Part shown: piece after piece, positions 23,465-35,351 of the stretch
How positions within the stretch are numbered: the stretch's first letter is position 1
How the letters are laid out: the number at the start of each line of letters is the position of its first letter
Source of the DNA: Castanea sativa
Taxonomy: Eukaryota; Streptophyta; Magnoliopsida; Fagales; Fagaceae
Reading direction: 5' to 3'
Length of the DNA: 64,000 nucleotides
Assembly: GCF_040712315.1 (NCBI RefSeq)
Contig: NC_134013.1
Location: 3,197,001 to 3,261,000, forward strand
Translations under genes and position numbers: made by a program
Notes under the pieces: generated by a model
Seen by the model: the letters and a program-made list of their open reading frames with translations, nothing else
The model's database searches: none
Told to the model about the DNA's origin: nothing

Positions 23465-23666
23465 CCCGGATAAGATTTATACATGTACCTCTCAGTGTCC
23501 AAGCATGCTGCGAGCATCGTGCTGTTGAGAGATCAAGGTGTGCAATTGCCTATATACTATATCAGCCCGGATAAGATTTATACATGTACCTCTCAGTGTC
23601 CAAGCATGCTGCGAGCATCGTGCTGTTGAGAGATCAAGGTGTGCAATTGCCTATATACTATATCAG
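23465..23666 (+). repeat. 101-bp tandem duplication inside pol
   Basis: The segment from CCCGGATAAGATTTATACAT to TATATCAG is present twice back to back (23465-23565 and 23566-23666), apparently identical. As 101 is not a multiple of 3 it shifts the frame between RT and RNase H. The identity implies that it is recent. Confidence 0.92.
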
Positions 23667-24501
23667 CAAAACCTTGGTCGATGTTGAGATGAGGTATTTG
23701 CCACTAGAGAAGTTGGTATTAGCACTCGTGCACTCTACACGGAAACTGCCCCATTATCTCCAAGCTCACACTGTCTATGTACAGACCAAGTATCCTTTGC
23801 AGTCATTGTTGAGGAGATCTGATTTTACAGGGAGAATAGCCAAGTGGGGAACTCAGCTGGGCTCCTTTGACGTTAGATATAGACCTAGAAGCTCGGTAAA
23901 GGGTCAGGTTCTCGCTGATTTCATCGTGGAATTTTCCTCGAGGGGGGGATTAGAGATGGTCTACCACATAGAAATACTCTCGTGGAAGGTATTTGTGGAC
24001 GGCGCGTCTAACACGTCAGAGGTTAGGGCTGGAATTGTAGTTATCACCTCGGAAGGAATAAAGCTAGAGCACTCTTTTAGGCTGAGTTTTAGAGCTTCTA
24101 ATAACGAAGCCAAGTATGAAGCCTTGCTGGCCAGATTAAGAGTTGTCTTGGATTTGGGTGCTAAGGAGGTGGAGGTATACTTAGATTCCCGATTGGTGGT
24201 TAATCAGGTACGGGGGAGCTTCGAGGCCAAAGATCCCCGAATGATTGAATATTTGTGGTTGGTAAAGCAGACTATGGGCCACTTTTCGAGTGTGACAGTG
24301 GACCAAGTGGCCAGAGGGCAGAATCGGCACACCGACTCATTGGCCACATTAGCATCATCAGTAGCCGATAGGGTGCCCAGATTAATCAGGGTGGAATTGG
24401 TGGCCAAACCAAGTATTAAGATAGGAACAGGAGTTTCACAGATTACCATCGCTGGGAAATGCTGGATGGATCTTATGGTTGACTTTTTAGCTGAAGACTG
24501 A
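23584..24501 (+). pseudogene. Dual RNase H region of gypsy element 1
   Basis: A 305-codon open frame. The first about 120 residues are the RT-linked RNase H (YISKTL...RYLPLEKLVLALV...ADFIVEFSS). After a short linker comes a second, archaeal-like RNase H with the four expected acidic positions in VFVDGASN, NNEAKYEALLA, LDSRLVVNQV and RHTDSLATLA. Two RNase H domains in series are diagnostic of the Tat lineage. This is the best-preserved part of the pol gene, but it is separated from RT by the 101-bp duplication. Confidence 0.85.
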
Positions 24502-25706
24502 ATATCGAGTGACAAAAAGGAAGCGACTAGAGTGTTCTGGGCCGCTTCTTAGTACTGGTTATCTGCCAATTGAAAGCTATACCGAAGGTCATTTGAGGGG
24601 CCATACCAATAACGTTTGCACCCCAGCAAGATTGAAGAGCTCCTAGCCGTGCAACATAAGGGGGTGTGTGGAAGTCACGACGGGGGATGTTCATTGGCCC
24701 ACCGAGCGATGACTCGGGGATTTTGGTGGTCGCAAACACGAAAAGATGCCATCGAGTATGCATGGAAGTATGAGCAATGCCAAAAGCATGCCCTGATGAT
24801 TCACCAACTGGATGGGAACTTGAACCTTGTTAGTAGCCCGTGGCCCTTTGCCCTTTGCCTAGTGGGGGCTAGACATAGTTGGTCCTTTCCCTCGAGCAAC
24901 AGGCAGCCAAAGATTCATGTTGGTGGCTGTGGATTACTTTACAAAGTGGGCAGAAGTGGAGGAACTGGCAAACATCTGGGATGTGGATGTCAAGAAATTC
25001 GTGTGGAAGAACATTGTAACGAGATTTGAGGTATTAGAGTCCCTTGTATCAGAAAATGGATTGCAAATTGATAGCAAAGTTTTCTCAAATTTTGTGGCGA
25101 TCTCGGCATCAAAAATCAGTATTCCACCCCCTCATACCCACAGAGTAACGGTCAAGCTGAGGCCACCAACAAAGCCATTGTGGACGGATTGAAGAGAATG
25201 TTAGAGGGAGTTAAGGGAAAGTGGGCCAAGAAATTGCCCAATGTTCTATGGGCATACCGGACGACCCCGAGGAGATCCACGGGAAAGACTTCATTTTCTC
25301 TGACATTTGGAGTGATTGCAATCATACCAGCTGAGATAAACCTATGCAACGCCCAGGTTTCAGTATTCGCTCTAGCTGAGAATGTAGAACTGATGTTGAG
25401 ACAACTAAACCTGTTGGAAGAGCACCGTGAGGCAGCGACCATACGGCTGGCGAAATATCAGCAGAAGCTTGCCCGAAGGTATAATAGGAGCGTGAGGAAA
25501 AGGGAGTTTACCGCCGGAGGCCTAGTGCTTCGAAGGGTGGCGGGGAACAGCTAGGTAGTTAACGCATAGAAGTTAGCCCAACTTGGGAAGGGCCATACAG
25601 AGTTACTGCCATCGTTGGCGCGAGAGCATACTATTTGGAAGATTTGGATGAAAGACCACTTCCCGAGCCATGGAATGCTCACAATCTAAAGAAATTTTAT
25701 CATTGA
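24502..25706 (+). pseudogene. Integrase of gypsy element 1
   Basis: Pieces at 24616-24910, 24917-25192 and 25180-25554, then to TGA 25704-25706. The zinc region HKGVCGSHDGG...YEQC has Tyr where one Cys is expected. The core is split by a frame change at about 24870-24920 (VAVDYFTKWAEVEELANIW), then SENGLQID, where the usual Asp-Asn-Gly is Glu-Asn-Gly, and QAEATNKAIVDGLKRM-like codons near 25155-25200. The C-terminal part ends PWNAHNLKKFYH. It would have inserted the cDNA; it is dead here. Confidence 0.82.
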
Positions 25707-25870
25707 TCACTAGTACACAAGGGCACAACTTGGACATAATGTTGTATGTGCCTATTATTAATATGAATGCGATGTTTATCCATGCTGGTGTGTTCTTACC
25801 TACAACCCTATCGTCAGTTAGTTCATTTTCTTGTATAGCGAAGCGCAGAAAGCTAACACTAAATATTCTA

Positions 25871-26290
25871 AGGACAGAAGCCTGTACCCGGCCCAGTCCC
25901 CATCACCGAGCAGGCGGGCGGAAACTAAGTCTCTATATCTAAGGACTGAAACCTGCTCTCGATTCGATCTTCACCACCGAGTAGGTGGAAACCTAATCTT
26001 AAAACTGTATCTTAGGACTGAAACCTGCTCTCAGTTCGATCTTCATCACGGAGTAGGTAGAAACCTAATCTTAAAACTGTATCTAAGGACTGAAACCTGC
26101 TCTTGGTTCGATCTTCATCACCGAGCAGGTGGAAACCTAATCTTGAAATTATATCCAAGGACTAAAACCTACTCTCGGTTCGAATTTCATCACCGAGCAG
26201 GTGGAAACCTAATCTTAAAACCATATCTAAGTGAAACCTACCCCCAGATCGATCTTTATTATCGAGCATGTGGTAACTATGAATCAAAGT
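25871..26290 (+). repeat. 72-bp tandem repeats in the gypsy element 1 3' region
   Basis: AGGACTGAAACCTGCTCT recurs at 25942, 26014 and 26086, with a variant at 26158 and diverged copies at each end, for an exact 72-bp period over about 5-6 units. Being 24 codons long, the unit leaves one frame open through most of the array, reading TETCSRFDLHHR-like repeats. Repeat arrays between pol and the 3' LTR are known in Tat elements. Confidence 0.9.
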
Positions 26291-26745
26291 ATTCATGAGC
26301 GGAAACACACTCCCAGTTGGACACTAACCATCGGGTAGGAGATTGCTTTTAGCATGAATGAAATCAAGTGCCCAGGAGGGGCAAACCTAATGACCCTACC
26401 TAAACATAGAGGCCCACATCGAACCTAGCTTCGATCACTAACGTGGTCTGTGCCTCTTTAATGAAAGGGTGAGTTTTTATCGTTAAAACCGTGTAAACCC
26501 CAATGGGGGTACCCGGCCATCATGAGTGAGAAAGTAAGGTATGATGAGTAGATTAAACACAATCATGTATAAACTCGGCAATTACCTACAAGCATGGATA
26601 TGTTTAAAAGAAAAAGGGGGGGGGGGGGAAGGAGAAAAACATCCAGTTTCCATCTTAAGAGGGATAATTAAAATAATTCAAAGGTCAAACAAATTGTCTC
26701 ATCGCCACAACCCGGCGACCTAGGCAAACCAAGAACATAACAAGT

Positions 26746-26794
<49 letters not shown>

Positions 26795-26825
26795 CGACAA
26801 AAGAGGGTCCAACACAAACGACACA
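26291..26825. other. Untranslated stretch of gypsy element 1
   Basis: Contains a poly-G run at about 26618-26629 and a (TA)n microsatellite at about 26748-26793. No gene. Confidence 0.6.
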
Positions 26826-29119
26826 TTAATATTCATGCTGCAGGGTCGGTAGGCAGAAGCTGGGTAGTAGGAACGAATGTTGGAGTGTCTGAGCTTGGAC
26901 ATCTTTGGTGATGGTACGAATGTTGCTGGTGACTTCTAGATCGACCAACTCCACATGGGAGTCAATCGGCCATACTAGCTCCCTCATGCTAGGGGTATCT
27001 TCCTCGTCCGTAACACCAGCTTGACTCTGAACGAGGGGAGGAGGGGCTAGATAGGGAATTTGCTCGGGATTCCTAAGTGGAGAATCCTCAGCCACTCCTA
27101 TTGCTTGAAGGGCGGCCAACCACTCCTCAAAACCATGATGCCGGGCTTGGTGGATGATGGGCTCCACAGAGTTTTCAGCTTCCGTGAAGCCTAGTAGCCT
27201 ATGTTATACCACTTGTCCTTGTAGGCTTCAAGGGTTGTTTTTAGGTCAGCAATCTGGTTGGCTTGGGCCAAATTTAGGCTATCTGCCTTTGCTAGTTTGA
27301 GCTCGGTTTCCTCCAGCTTAGCCCCCATGTCTGTCAAATTGCTCTCTGCCGCTAATCGGGATTTCTCAGTAGCTTGCGCCTTCCTTTTAGAAACCTCAGG
27401 AGCTTTGTCCCTCTCCTTCGCCATAGCAACAATAACGTCTTTCAATGCTTTTTCCTATTTGGTATCTTTGGCAGCTTTTTTTAGTCTCTCGTCAATGACG
27501 CAGGGCAGTTGCGTGGCCTGATGACATAACAACAATGAAACGATAAATGAAGACAAGAAAAATACACATGCATGGCTAACACATGAAAGAAGATGAGATA
27601 GTAAATTACCGCAATAGTGTGCCACTGTAGCTGCCTAGCTAGTGATTCGTTGTCCCCCTTCAAGAGGAAATGAGCATCCTCAAGCAGGAGACCCCGCGCT
27701 AAGCTCTGGGCGACTCGGCCCCCTTCGCCCTGTGCCCACGTCCACACAATGGCAATTACCGGCAAAGGCCTATCGCCCAACCTGAAGACTGTCTACCAAC
27801 CCACCTTGGACTGAGAAAAGGACGCCACATTGGTCCCGACCTGGGCTGCTGGTTGAGAAGCACCAATTGGCTCTTGGATCATGGGCTCGCCAGTTACAGG
27901 GGGTGGGGTTGTCGAGGGAGTGTCGCCCGAAACTCGAGGGGTTTTCTCGGCAGCGTGCTTCCTTTTCTTAGCCTCACCAACAGGTGGAACCTAGTCCTTT
28001 CCTTGGGGTAATTGAGGTTGAGTCGTGGGGAAAGTGCCGGGCAGAAACTAATCAATGGTCATCACTCTCTTCTTTACCATCTCTTCTCCTTGACCGGCCT
28101 CTGCACCCAAGGGATTAATCTGCTCAGCTGCTTCTGGCTCGGCTACTTGGGTGGGGCTTCTAGCTCTCCAACGGGCACGTGTTTTTTACGATTCTGAGAT
28201 ACAATCTCAGCAGAGGCATCCCTTATCGGCGCAAGATCGTCCGCAGTAGTATAACTAGGGCCAAGATCCTTAGCTTCACCAATGGTGAGCGTAGGCGGGA
28301 GGAAGTTTGTGTGACGAACGTCTATGTACGAGAGAAGTGGACTATCTACCAACAATGCCTGGCTGAATGATTGTCAAGTAGTATACACTAGGTTGATGCC
28401 GAGTATCAAATGGGATGCTCGGAGTTGTCCATCCTCGTGTACAAAAATTTCTGACCTAAGCAAGAAATTAAGATCTTTCACATGCACGACTCTGAGATCT
28501 GGTTCAAATCTTCCCCCCTCTATAACAAATTGACAAACAAACCGATTAGCATATGCTTAAATAGCTAAGTAAAAGATTCGAATTTAAAGAAAATAGAAGT
28601 TCTCTGTACCAACCAACACTACGCGGCAAAAACAGGTAAGGGAGCTCATCGGCAAGCCAATTGTCACTCACCCGGACAAAACCCTGCCGAGTTTCCATTG
28701 AAATCGGGAAGGCATGATATCAGCCGTACCCACATATCCCAGGTTTTTAGGTAGTAATCGGTCTTAATGTTTCCATATAGACGATACATGAAGTTAATAT
28801 CGTGGTGTTTTAATTGCAGACTAAATATTTTGTTTAACCTACTAACACAACTCACCACTCGGTAAAAATTGGGGGGGAGCTGGTCAGGACACAAGCCATA
28901 AAATCTAAGGGTGCTTATAATAAGAGGGTCCATGGGAAACCTAACCCCACCCTCGAGAATGGACATCAAAGGGGAAAATATTGTATTTGAGCCGAAATGC
29001 CTATGGAGGTCGATATCGCCCTCGTGACAGTAGGCGATATCAACATCTCCAGGGACATTATAGGCCGCTCTAAAACTAGCCAAGGATGCTTTAGAAGAAA
29101 TGAGGTAAGAATATCCCAT
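26826..29119 (-). pseudogene. Antisense gene of gypsy element 1 (degenerate)
   Basis: Opposite to pol, tail to tail with it. ATG at 29119 (MGYSYLISSK), then a conserved N-terminal domain to about 28610 with MSILEGGVRFPMDP, LCPDQLPPNFYRV, LKHHDINFMYRL and WVRLISCLPDFNG. After a likely intron, the stretch at about 28380-28520 reads LRSEIFVHEDGQLRASHLIL. A Pro/charged linker follows (28355-27780), then a coiled coil at 27445-27191 and a tail to 26826. Frame breaks at about 28690, 28360 and 27480 inactivate it. The same domains occur in the same order in the antisense gene of element 2 (50861-53366). Function not known. Confidence 0.7.
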
Positions 29120-29307
29120 TCTTAAACTCAAAGATTAAAGGGAGACCAAAAGAAAGAAGATAAATTAAAAAGGAAAGATAAACTTACTTTGGGCTCTAGG
29201 GAGTGATGAATTGGAGTGTAGTGTTTATGCACAGGAGGAGGATGCTCGGCAGGGAAGAGATTGAGAGAGAAAAGATGTAAAAAGTGAAATGGGAAGTCAG
29301 GCGAAGC

Positions 29308-29317
29308 TATATATAGA
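29308..29317 (-). promoter_or_regulatory. Antisense TATA box in gypsy element 1
   Basis: CTATATATAG, about 190 bases before the antisense ATG at 29119. Further upstream, on the minus strand, is an ACGT-core motif CACGTCAGTAA (29441-29451) that has a counterpart upstream of the antisense gene in element 2 (53577-53587). Confidence 0.5.
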
Positions 29318-29590
29318 GGTTAAGGCATTTAATGAAGCAGGAGGCGAGAAAAACCCCTCCTTACCCTTTTTGCTAACCTCTCCACATGTGCGGTCGCAGT
29401 TCATAAACCGTCAGACGGTTCACGAACAGTCAGGTTATAATTACTGACGTGACAGCCTAGCATAGCGTTGCTTTTAAGAAGACTTTGATAATCAACCTAT
29501 CCACGTAGCAGCTGATGCTCGGGGATTCTCGGGGGACCATCAACGCCATTTATATTATCCTTGATTCGTTCTTGGTGATCTGGCACGAAT

Positions 29591-29600
29591 CAAGGGGGGG
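29591..29600 (+). promoter_or_regulatory. Polypurine tract of gypsy element 1
   Basis: A short purine run (AAGGGGGGG) directly before CTAT and the 3' LTR start; expected plus-strand primer site. Confidence 0.8.
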
Positions 29601-29604
29601 CTAT

Positions 29605-30296
29605 TGTATGGGGTTGGATCCCAAGCCCCATAAGTCTCGAGCCCGAGCCTCAGTATGGAGATGGGCCCCAAACCCTATGGGCCTTGGGCCCAAATCTCAT
29701 GGTGCGTTGTTTAGCCCTACCCTCATTTTCAGTCCATCGGCCTTGATCTGGACACCCCGAGGCCCAATCTATACACCAAAACTGAAATAGGACCTTGCTA
29801 ACTTAAATACCACGAGCAAATTCCCCCCGATCGTCTTTAACATGGTTGGGGATATTGTTGCTCGGAGAACCCTCATACCCGGTTGTCCGGTAGTGCCTTT
29901 AGGAATATCGCTGCCGGGCAGGTTCATGATGGTGGGAATCATTTCCAATGCCACTATCACTTTCCTACTAGAAATCCACCTAAAGATGATAGAATTGGAC
30001 CCTCATTTACACTAGGAAGGAGAGTAATCTTGGCACCTCCACTTATCTAAGGCTATAAATAAAAGAATGGAAGGGGGAAATAGGGTTGGCAATTGGAGAG
30101 AGAAACATAGAGAGAGAAGAGAGAGTCTACCACAAGAAAAGGAAGAGGGACTTAGAGAAATAAAGGTCCTCACAGAGTCCTAAATGACTGTATGGATCTC
30201 AAAGTAAAGGATCACCCATAGCAGGAAACTCAAAGCCCATGAAAACAAATAGATTATGAGCCCAAAAACGCAACCTGCATATTTTTGGCCCGCACA
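29605..30296 (+). repeat. 3' LTR of gypsy element 1 (692 bp)
   Basis: Starts TGTATGGGGTTGG and ends CCCGCACA; the counterpart of 19902-20558, with an extra block of about 35 bases (around TATGGAGATGGGCCCC). Many scattered differences from the 5' LTR suggest an old insertion. Confidence 0.9.
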
Positions 30297-30301
30297 AAAG
30301 C

Positions 30302-32150
30302 ATAGGAAAAGAAAAGAAAAGAAATTTTCAATTTCTGCTAATAAAATGACATCTCATTTACTTATGGAGATGCAACTAATATATTATTTTGATATTAATG
30401 TTAGATACATCAATTCTTTTCATGTATCGCTTAATAATAAGGATTATTTGATACAATATAAAAACCATTTTGATACATAGTACGAGTGTTAAAGACTAAA
30501 ACGGTAATTAAACATGTTTTTTACATATTTTTATTAAAGATTAAATTCTATAAGGACGTGGTTTAAAACTCAAGGTTTACACCATCCAATCCTAACCTAC
30601 TACATCATCTTATCACGTATTAAAGAATAAGAACAACCACACTCAATCAATTATAATACTCATGAAAATTCAACCAAATTGGGAGTTTATTAAGATGTTA
30701 TTAATTGTGGTATGATGTGCTGAGTTTTAAGTAAAAAGCTGATGTGACATCTCTTATTGGATAGTGTAAAACATGAATTTTACATCTCATTCTTACCAAA
30801 TTCAAACTCTTTTTATTAATATCCTAAAAAAACTTTTTTTTTATTAGCTGAATTTGGAAAATAATATCATGTTTGGTTGTAAGGGAAATGAAAAGGAAAG
30901 AAGGGAGGAAAAAGTAAGGGAAGGGAAAGGGAAGAAGACAGAGTTGTACATAGAAGGATTGCATTAAACAATTTCTTCGAAAGAAAGGTCTTCTTTGAAA
31001 AGATAATGGGACCGTCTAAAGGATTGTGATAGAACACAAACTTTTCTCAAAATTATGAGTTGTGAGAAAAGTATGATACTTCATCAAAAAAGAAAAAAAA
31101 AAGTATGAAATATTGGCGAATCGCTCAAATTGTGTATTCTCACTTTTTAATAGAAAACTGAAAAGTGAAAATGCTTGGGACCATCACGGCACATATTGAT
31201 ATGGAAAAACTTAATGAAAGAGGTAAAAAAAGACAAAATGCAAAATTCAAGCGCCACTTGATAAAATCTCATACACTCCTATTTAAGGTATCTGCTTTTA
31301 TATATATATATATATTGATTGCAACTCACCCTCCCCTCCAATAACATTCCAATAATGTTATAAACAACAAATTTTATAATTTTTTTTTTTTCATAATATC
31401 AAAAGTGGTAGACTGTGATTAGTGCGCAACATCACTTTTATGTAGGACCATTATTAGCATATATTATTTTTACTATATATTAATTACAACTTATCACTTC
31501 ATCGGAATAAAATTATAAAATTGGTTGTGTATTTTGACTATTTTGACTTGTTGTATAACTGTGTGCTGGGAATCTGGGATGTGTTGAAAATGAGTACGAT
31601 GATAGAGAAATAACAACCTATCACTTAGAAAACGAATGCTTTTTCTTTCGTTTTTCTTGCCTTTTTCCCATGCTTTCTCGTTGGCTCAGTTAATACCAAT
31701 CCTTGGACACCTAAAAAAAAATCTAGATAATGCTTGGCTTTGATTTGGAAAATAATGTAACCAACAAAATTCAATATCAAATTCTATCATTCATCTATGG
31801 CTTTATCGCTTAATTCGTTTCAATCCAAAAAAAATAAATAAAAATCTAACATTCCTTTTCTTATGAACAAATTCCTTCATTCTAGTGAAGAATGATGTGG
31901 CCTTCACTATATCGATTTATGAAAGTTTACAAGAAGCCTCCAATATATATATATATATAATTGATGCACGATAAAAAGGTTGACTACCTGTCCACAGCAT
32001 TGACTGAAGTTTCAAATAGTAGCATTACTCATCAAATGGAGCAAGGAAAATAGAGTCTTGCTTTTACGTACGTTCACATGTATCTTTCATCCTTAAATAA
32101 AGACAAGCACGTCTTTGTTTCCCAACTCGTCCCAAGCTTATCTTTTGATC
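30302..32150. other. Intergenic and RLK2 upstream region
   Basis: No gene up to RLK2. The last about 500 bases (from about 31630) are the RLK upstream block shared with 57780-58600, 46800-47560 and 62890-63520: a stretch with ATCTAGATAATGCTTGGCTT-like wording, then a GCAAGGAAAATAGAG-type motif about 110 bases before the former start codon. The TATA-like CTTAAATAAAG sits at about 32092. Confidence 0.6.
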
Positions 32151-35100
32151 ACGACTACTATAATCTTGTTGCTTTTCTCTTTGACATTCTTTGCTCCATT
32201 CTCATCTTCAACATTTAGCAAAGGTTCATCTCTCGTCAGTGAGAGACCAACATATTTTTTAACTTCACTAGATAACGTTTTCTCTGCAGGCTTTTAATCC
32301 GTTGGTGAAAATGCGTTTTGCTTTGCCATATGGTTTAGCAACTCAAGCACCATAGTTTGGGTGGCAAACCATGACCAGCCAGTTAATGGAAAGCGCTCAA
32401 AGCTCTCACTCCTCAAAAATGGCAATCTGATCTTAACTGATGCTGGTAAGTTCATTGTTTAGGCCACAAACACTTTCTCACTCTCCTCAGTAGTACAATT
32501 ATCTCTCTACAACTCCGATAATCTTGTTCTACATAATAGGGAAATTGTTATTTTGTGGCAAAGCTTTGACTTCCCTACAAATTCACTTCTTCCTCAACAA
32601 CTACTCTCTAGAAACACAAAACTTGTCTCCTCCAGAAGCCAGATTGTTGGAAAATTTAGACCCCGATTGATAGAATTAACAAGTTTTAAACCCAAGTTGT
32701 TAATTAGATTTATTATGAATAAAACTTGTTAAAATAAACAAACATCAATATCATGTCAAAATCATGCAGCGGAAAAATAAATAAGACAAGATATGATGAC
32801 CCAAGAAAACTAATGAAACAAATTAGTTTCACAGTAAAAAACCTGGGGGGAAACTTTCCCGAAAAGTAATTCACTATAGTAAAGAGAAGTTTCAGATCTA
32901 GTACAAAACTTTTGTCCCTAGACTTTACAATCCTCGTAGATAAACTTAAAGCAGAAACCTTCTATCACTTTAGAACCTCTGAACTCTTCAATATATGAAC
33001 GCCACCCTTTGATGCACGGATCCCAGTACGTGACTAACTCCTTTGCACGAATCTCAGTACTTGACTCACTCACGAACTTGAAAAAGAAGAATGTTGGCTG
33101 CAAAGTTCTTCACTTCATTAACAATGAAGATCAAGAAGCACTTGGTTACAAAACCCTAAGGCGAAAAGACGCAGTAGCTTCTTTTTGAGAGAGAATAAGG
33201 CATCAATCACCTTTTGCATATGTTCTCCTTGTATTATCATGTGTGACGGCCTTTAAAATAAGCCATATATATGCCTAGGGTTGTGAGAAAAAAAATCTAC
33301 ACATACATGTTAGCATGGGCCGAAAATCAGATTGGAAAATCTGAATTTTGTAAAGCTCGATAGATACAGCTGTCGGGCTAACTGTCGAGACCTCGATAGA
33401 TAGCTATCTGTCGAGCAGCTGTCGAGCTTTAATGAATCAGCACTTCTTCATTTGTTTCTTGGACAGACTTGCATAGCTTCAATACTAGACTTGAACTCTT
33501 GTTTTTTGAAGTATTAAGCACATCCTAGATCTACCCAAATACAAGTAAAGTGCGTTTTGTCAAAGGATTAGCCAACTACATAAAATATGTCCTTAACACA
33601 GAAAAACCATTCCTCTGGTTTCTATGAGCTTTTCTTCGACAATAATAACGTTCTCAGCCTTCTTTTTAATGGTCCTGAGGTTTCCAGTATTTATTAGCCT
33701 GAACCGTGGCTTTTAAGCTAGGAGGCTGGAAGGTCCACGTATAACAATAGTAGAATTACAATGTTGAATTCCTTAGGAAGCTTTAGTTCATCCAATGATT
33801 TTCCTTTTTTGTCGAATGACTATGGAGCAGTGCTTCATAGAAGTTTGACGCTTGATTATGATGGTAATATTCGATTGTATAGTTAGGAAAAAGAGAGACA
33901 AACTTGGGTTGTTTCATGGCAAGCCGTTTAGAAACCTTGCAGGATTAATGGTGTTTATGGGGCCAACAGTCTATGCAAGTATATTGTTGGTTTTGGGAGG
34001 AAATGCTCTTGCCTTTCAGGATACAAGATGAAAAATGGTTCTGGCTGGTCTTATGGGTGTGAACCCAAATTTGATCTCCCTCACAACAGACATGAGTCTG
34101 TCTTTCTCTTGCTATCCAATATTGAATTCTACGGGTATGATGTTGATTATTTCACCAATTACACCTTAGATATCTATTTGAGACTCCCAAAAAACTATAG
34201 CTTTTCATACAATAGTTTTGTAGAAGAATGCCGTTTAGATTGCTTGAGGGATGGTACAATACAATTGGAAAGAACGTATGTAAAAATCCATGTAAATGGG
34301 ATTGTGAAATTCATGCTTTGGTTTGCCTGTGGTGTGGGAGGACTAAGTCATATGTATTTTTGTGGTGTGGTGTCTTTTGATCAAAACCAGAAAAAGTTCA
34401 GGTGCAGACAATCAAGGGTATGCTTTTGCTGCCACTGGATTTAGAAAATTTACCTATGGTGAACTAAAAAAGGCTACAAAGGGTTTTACTGAAGAGATCG
34501 GAATAGGTGCATGGGGTGTTGTATATAAAGGGGTATTGTCTGACAATAAAGATGCAGCTATCAAGCGTCTCAATGAAGCCAACCAAGGAGAAGACGTATA
34601 CCTAGCAGAAGTAAGCATTATTGGGAGGCTTAACCACATGAGCTTGATAGACATGTGGGGTTATTGTGTTGAAGGAAAGCACATGCTTTTGGTGTATGAG
34701 TACATGGAGCACGGTTCTTTAGCTAAAAACATCTCTTCTGACATATTTGATTGGAGGAAAATGTTTGAAATTGCTTTGGGTACTGCAAAAGGTCTAGCGT
34801 ATCTCCATGAAAAGTGCATGGAGTGGGTTTTACATTGCGATGTGAAGTCTCAAAACATACTTCTTGACTCTAATTATCATCCAAAGGTAGCAGATTTTGG
34901 TTTATCCAAATTACAGAACAGAGGCGATCTCAACAATCTAAGTTTCTCAAGAATGAGAGGAACTCATGGTTACATGGCTCTAGAGTGGGTGTTCAATCTA
35001 CCCATCACCTCCAAAGTAGATGTTTATACTTACGGGATTGTTGTGTTAGAGATGGTGACTGGAAAGAGCACAATAATGGGTGTCCACACTATAGGTGTTG

Positions 35101-35351
35101 GAGTTGAAGCTGAACATACAAGATTGGTTACTTGGGCTAGGGAGGCAAAGAACAGAGAGGCAACTACAACTACAACTACTTCCTGGATTGAAGATACCAT
35201 TGACCCCACAATGGAAGGCATATAGGATATGGGTAAGGTAAAAATCTTGGTTGAAGTGGCCTGAAGTGTGTAGAAGAAGACAAGACTGCAAGACCTACCA
35301 TGAGCAAAGTAGTCAAGATGCTTGTTCATTGCGAAAATGGATCTACTTAAA
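32151..35351 (+). pseudogene. RLK2: S-domain receptor-like kinase pseudogene
   Basis: Same family as RLK1 and RLK3. The start codon position reads ACG (32151), followed by a recognisable signal peptide (IILLLFSLTFFAPF) and lectin domain. Breaks: TAA at 32295-32297, a TAG in the lectin domain near 32460, the solo LTR insertion at 32645-33598, stops near 33697 and 33718, loss of roughly 45 residues of the PAN region (after YTLD, about 34170), a frameshift in the transmembrane segment (about 34345), and a stop at 35223-35225. The kinase part is open at 34362-35225 and keeps AAIK, HCDVKSQN and DFG, but has GTHGYMALEW in place of APEW. Downstream codons reach about 35351. Confidence 0.9.
32645..33598 (-). 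mobile_element. Solo LTR inserted in RLK2 (954 bp)
   Basis: On the plus strand it starts TGTTGGAAAATTT and ends GTCCTTAACA. The flanks CAGAT (32640-32644) and CAGAA (33599-33603) are a 4-of-5 target duplication, and RLK3 shows the uninterrupted lectin sequence at the same point. Read on the minus strand, it is related to the solo LTR at 3307-4298, but not recently identical. A 61-codon frame inside (32918-33103) is LTR sequence, not a gene. Confidence 0.88.

Larger units (their letters stand above)
19902..30296 (+). mobile_element. Ty3-gypsy Tat-type element 1, complete but degenerate
   Basis: 10.4 kb with both LTRs, a primer-binding site, gag, protease, RT, two RNase H domains, integrase, a 72-bp repeat array, an antisense gene and a polypurine tract. 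The flanks AAAGT (19897-19901) and AAAGC (30297-30301) are a 4-of-5 target duplication. The extra archaeal-type RNase H after the RT-linked one, together with a long 3' region holding an antisense ORF, places it in the Tat lineage. Many stops and frameshifts, and two gag deletions, show it cannot move autonomously. Confidence 0.93.

Noticed and set aside
25831..26298. 72-bp repeats as a CRISPR array
   Set aside because: The units are contiguous tandem repeats without unique spacers, inside a plant retroelement.
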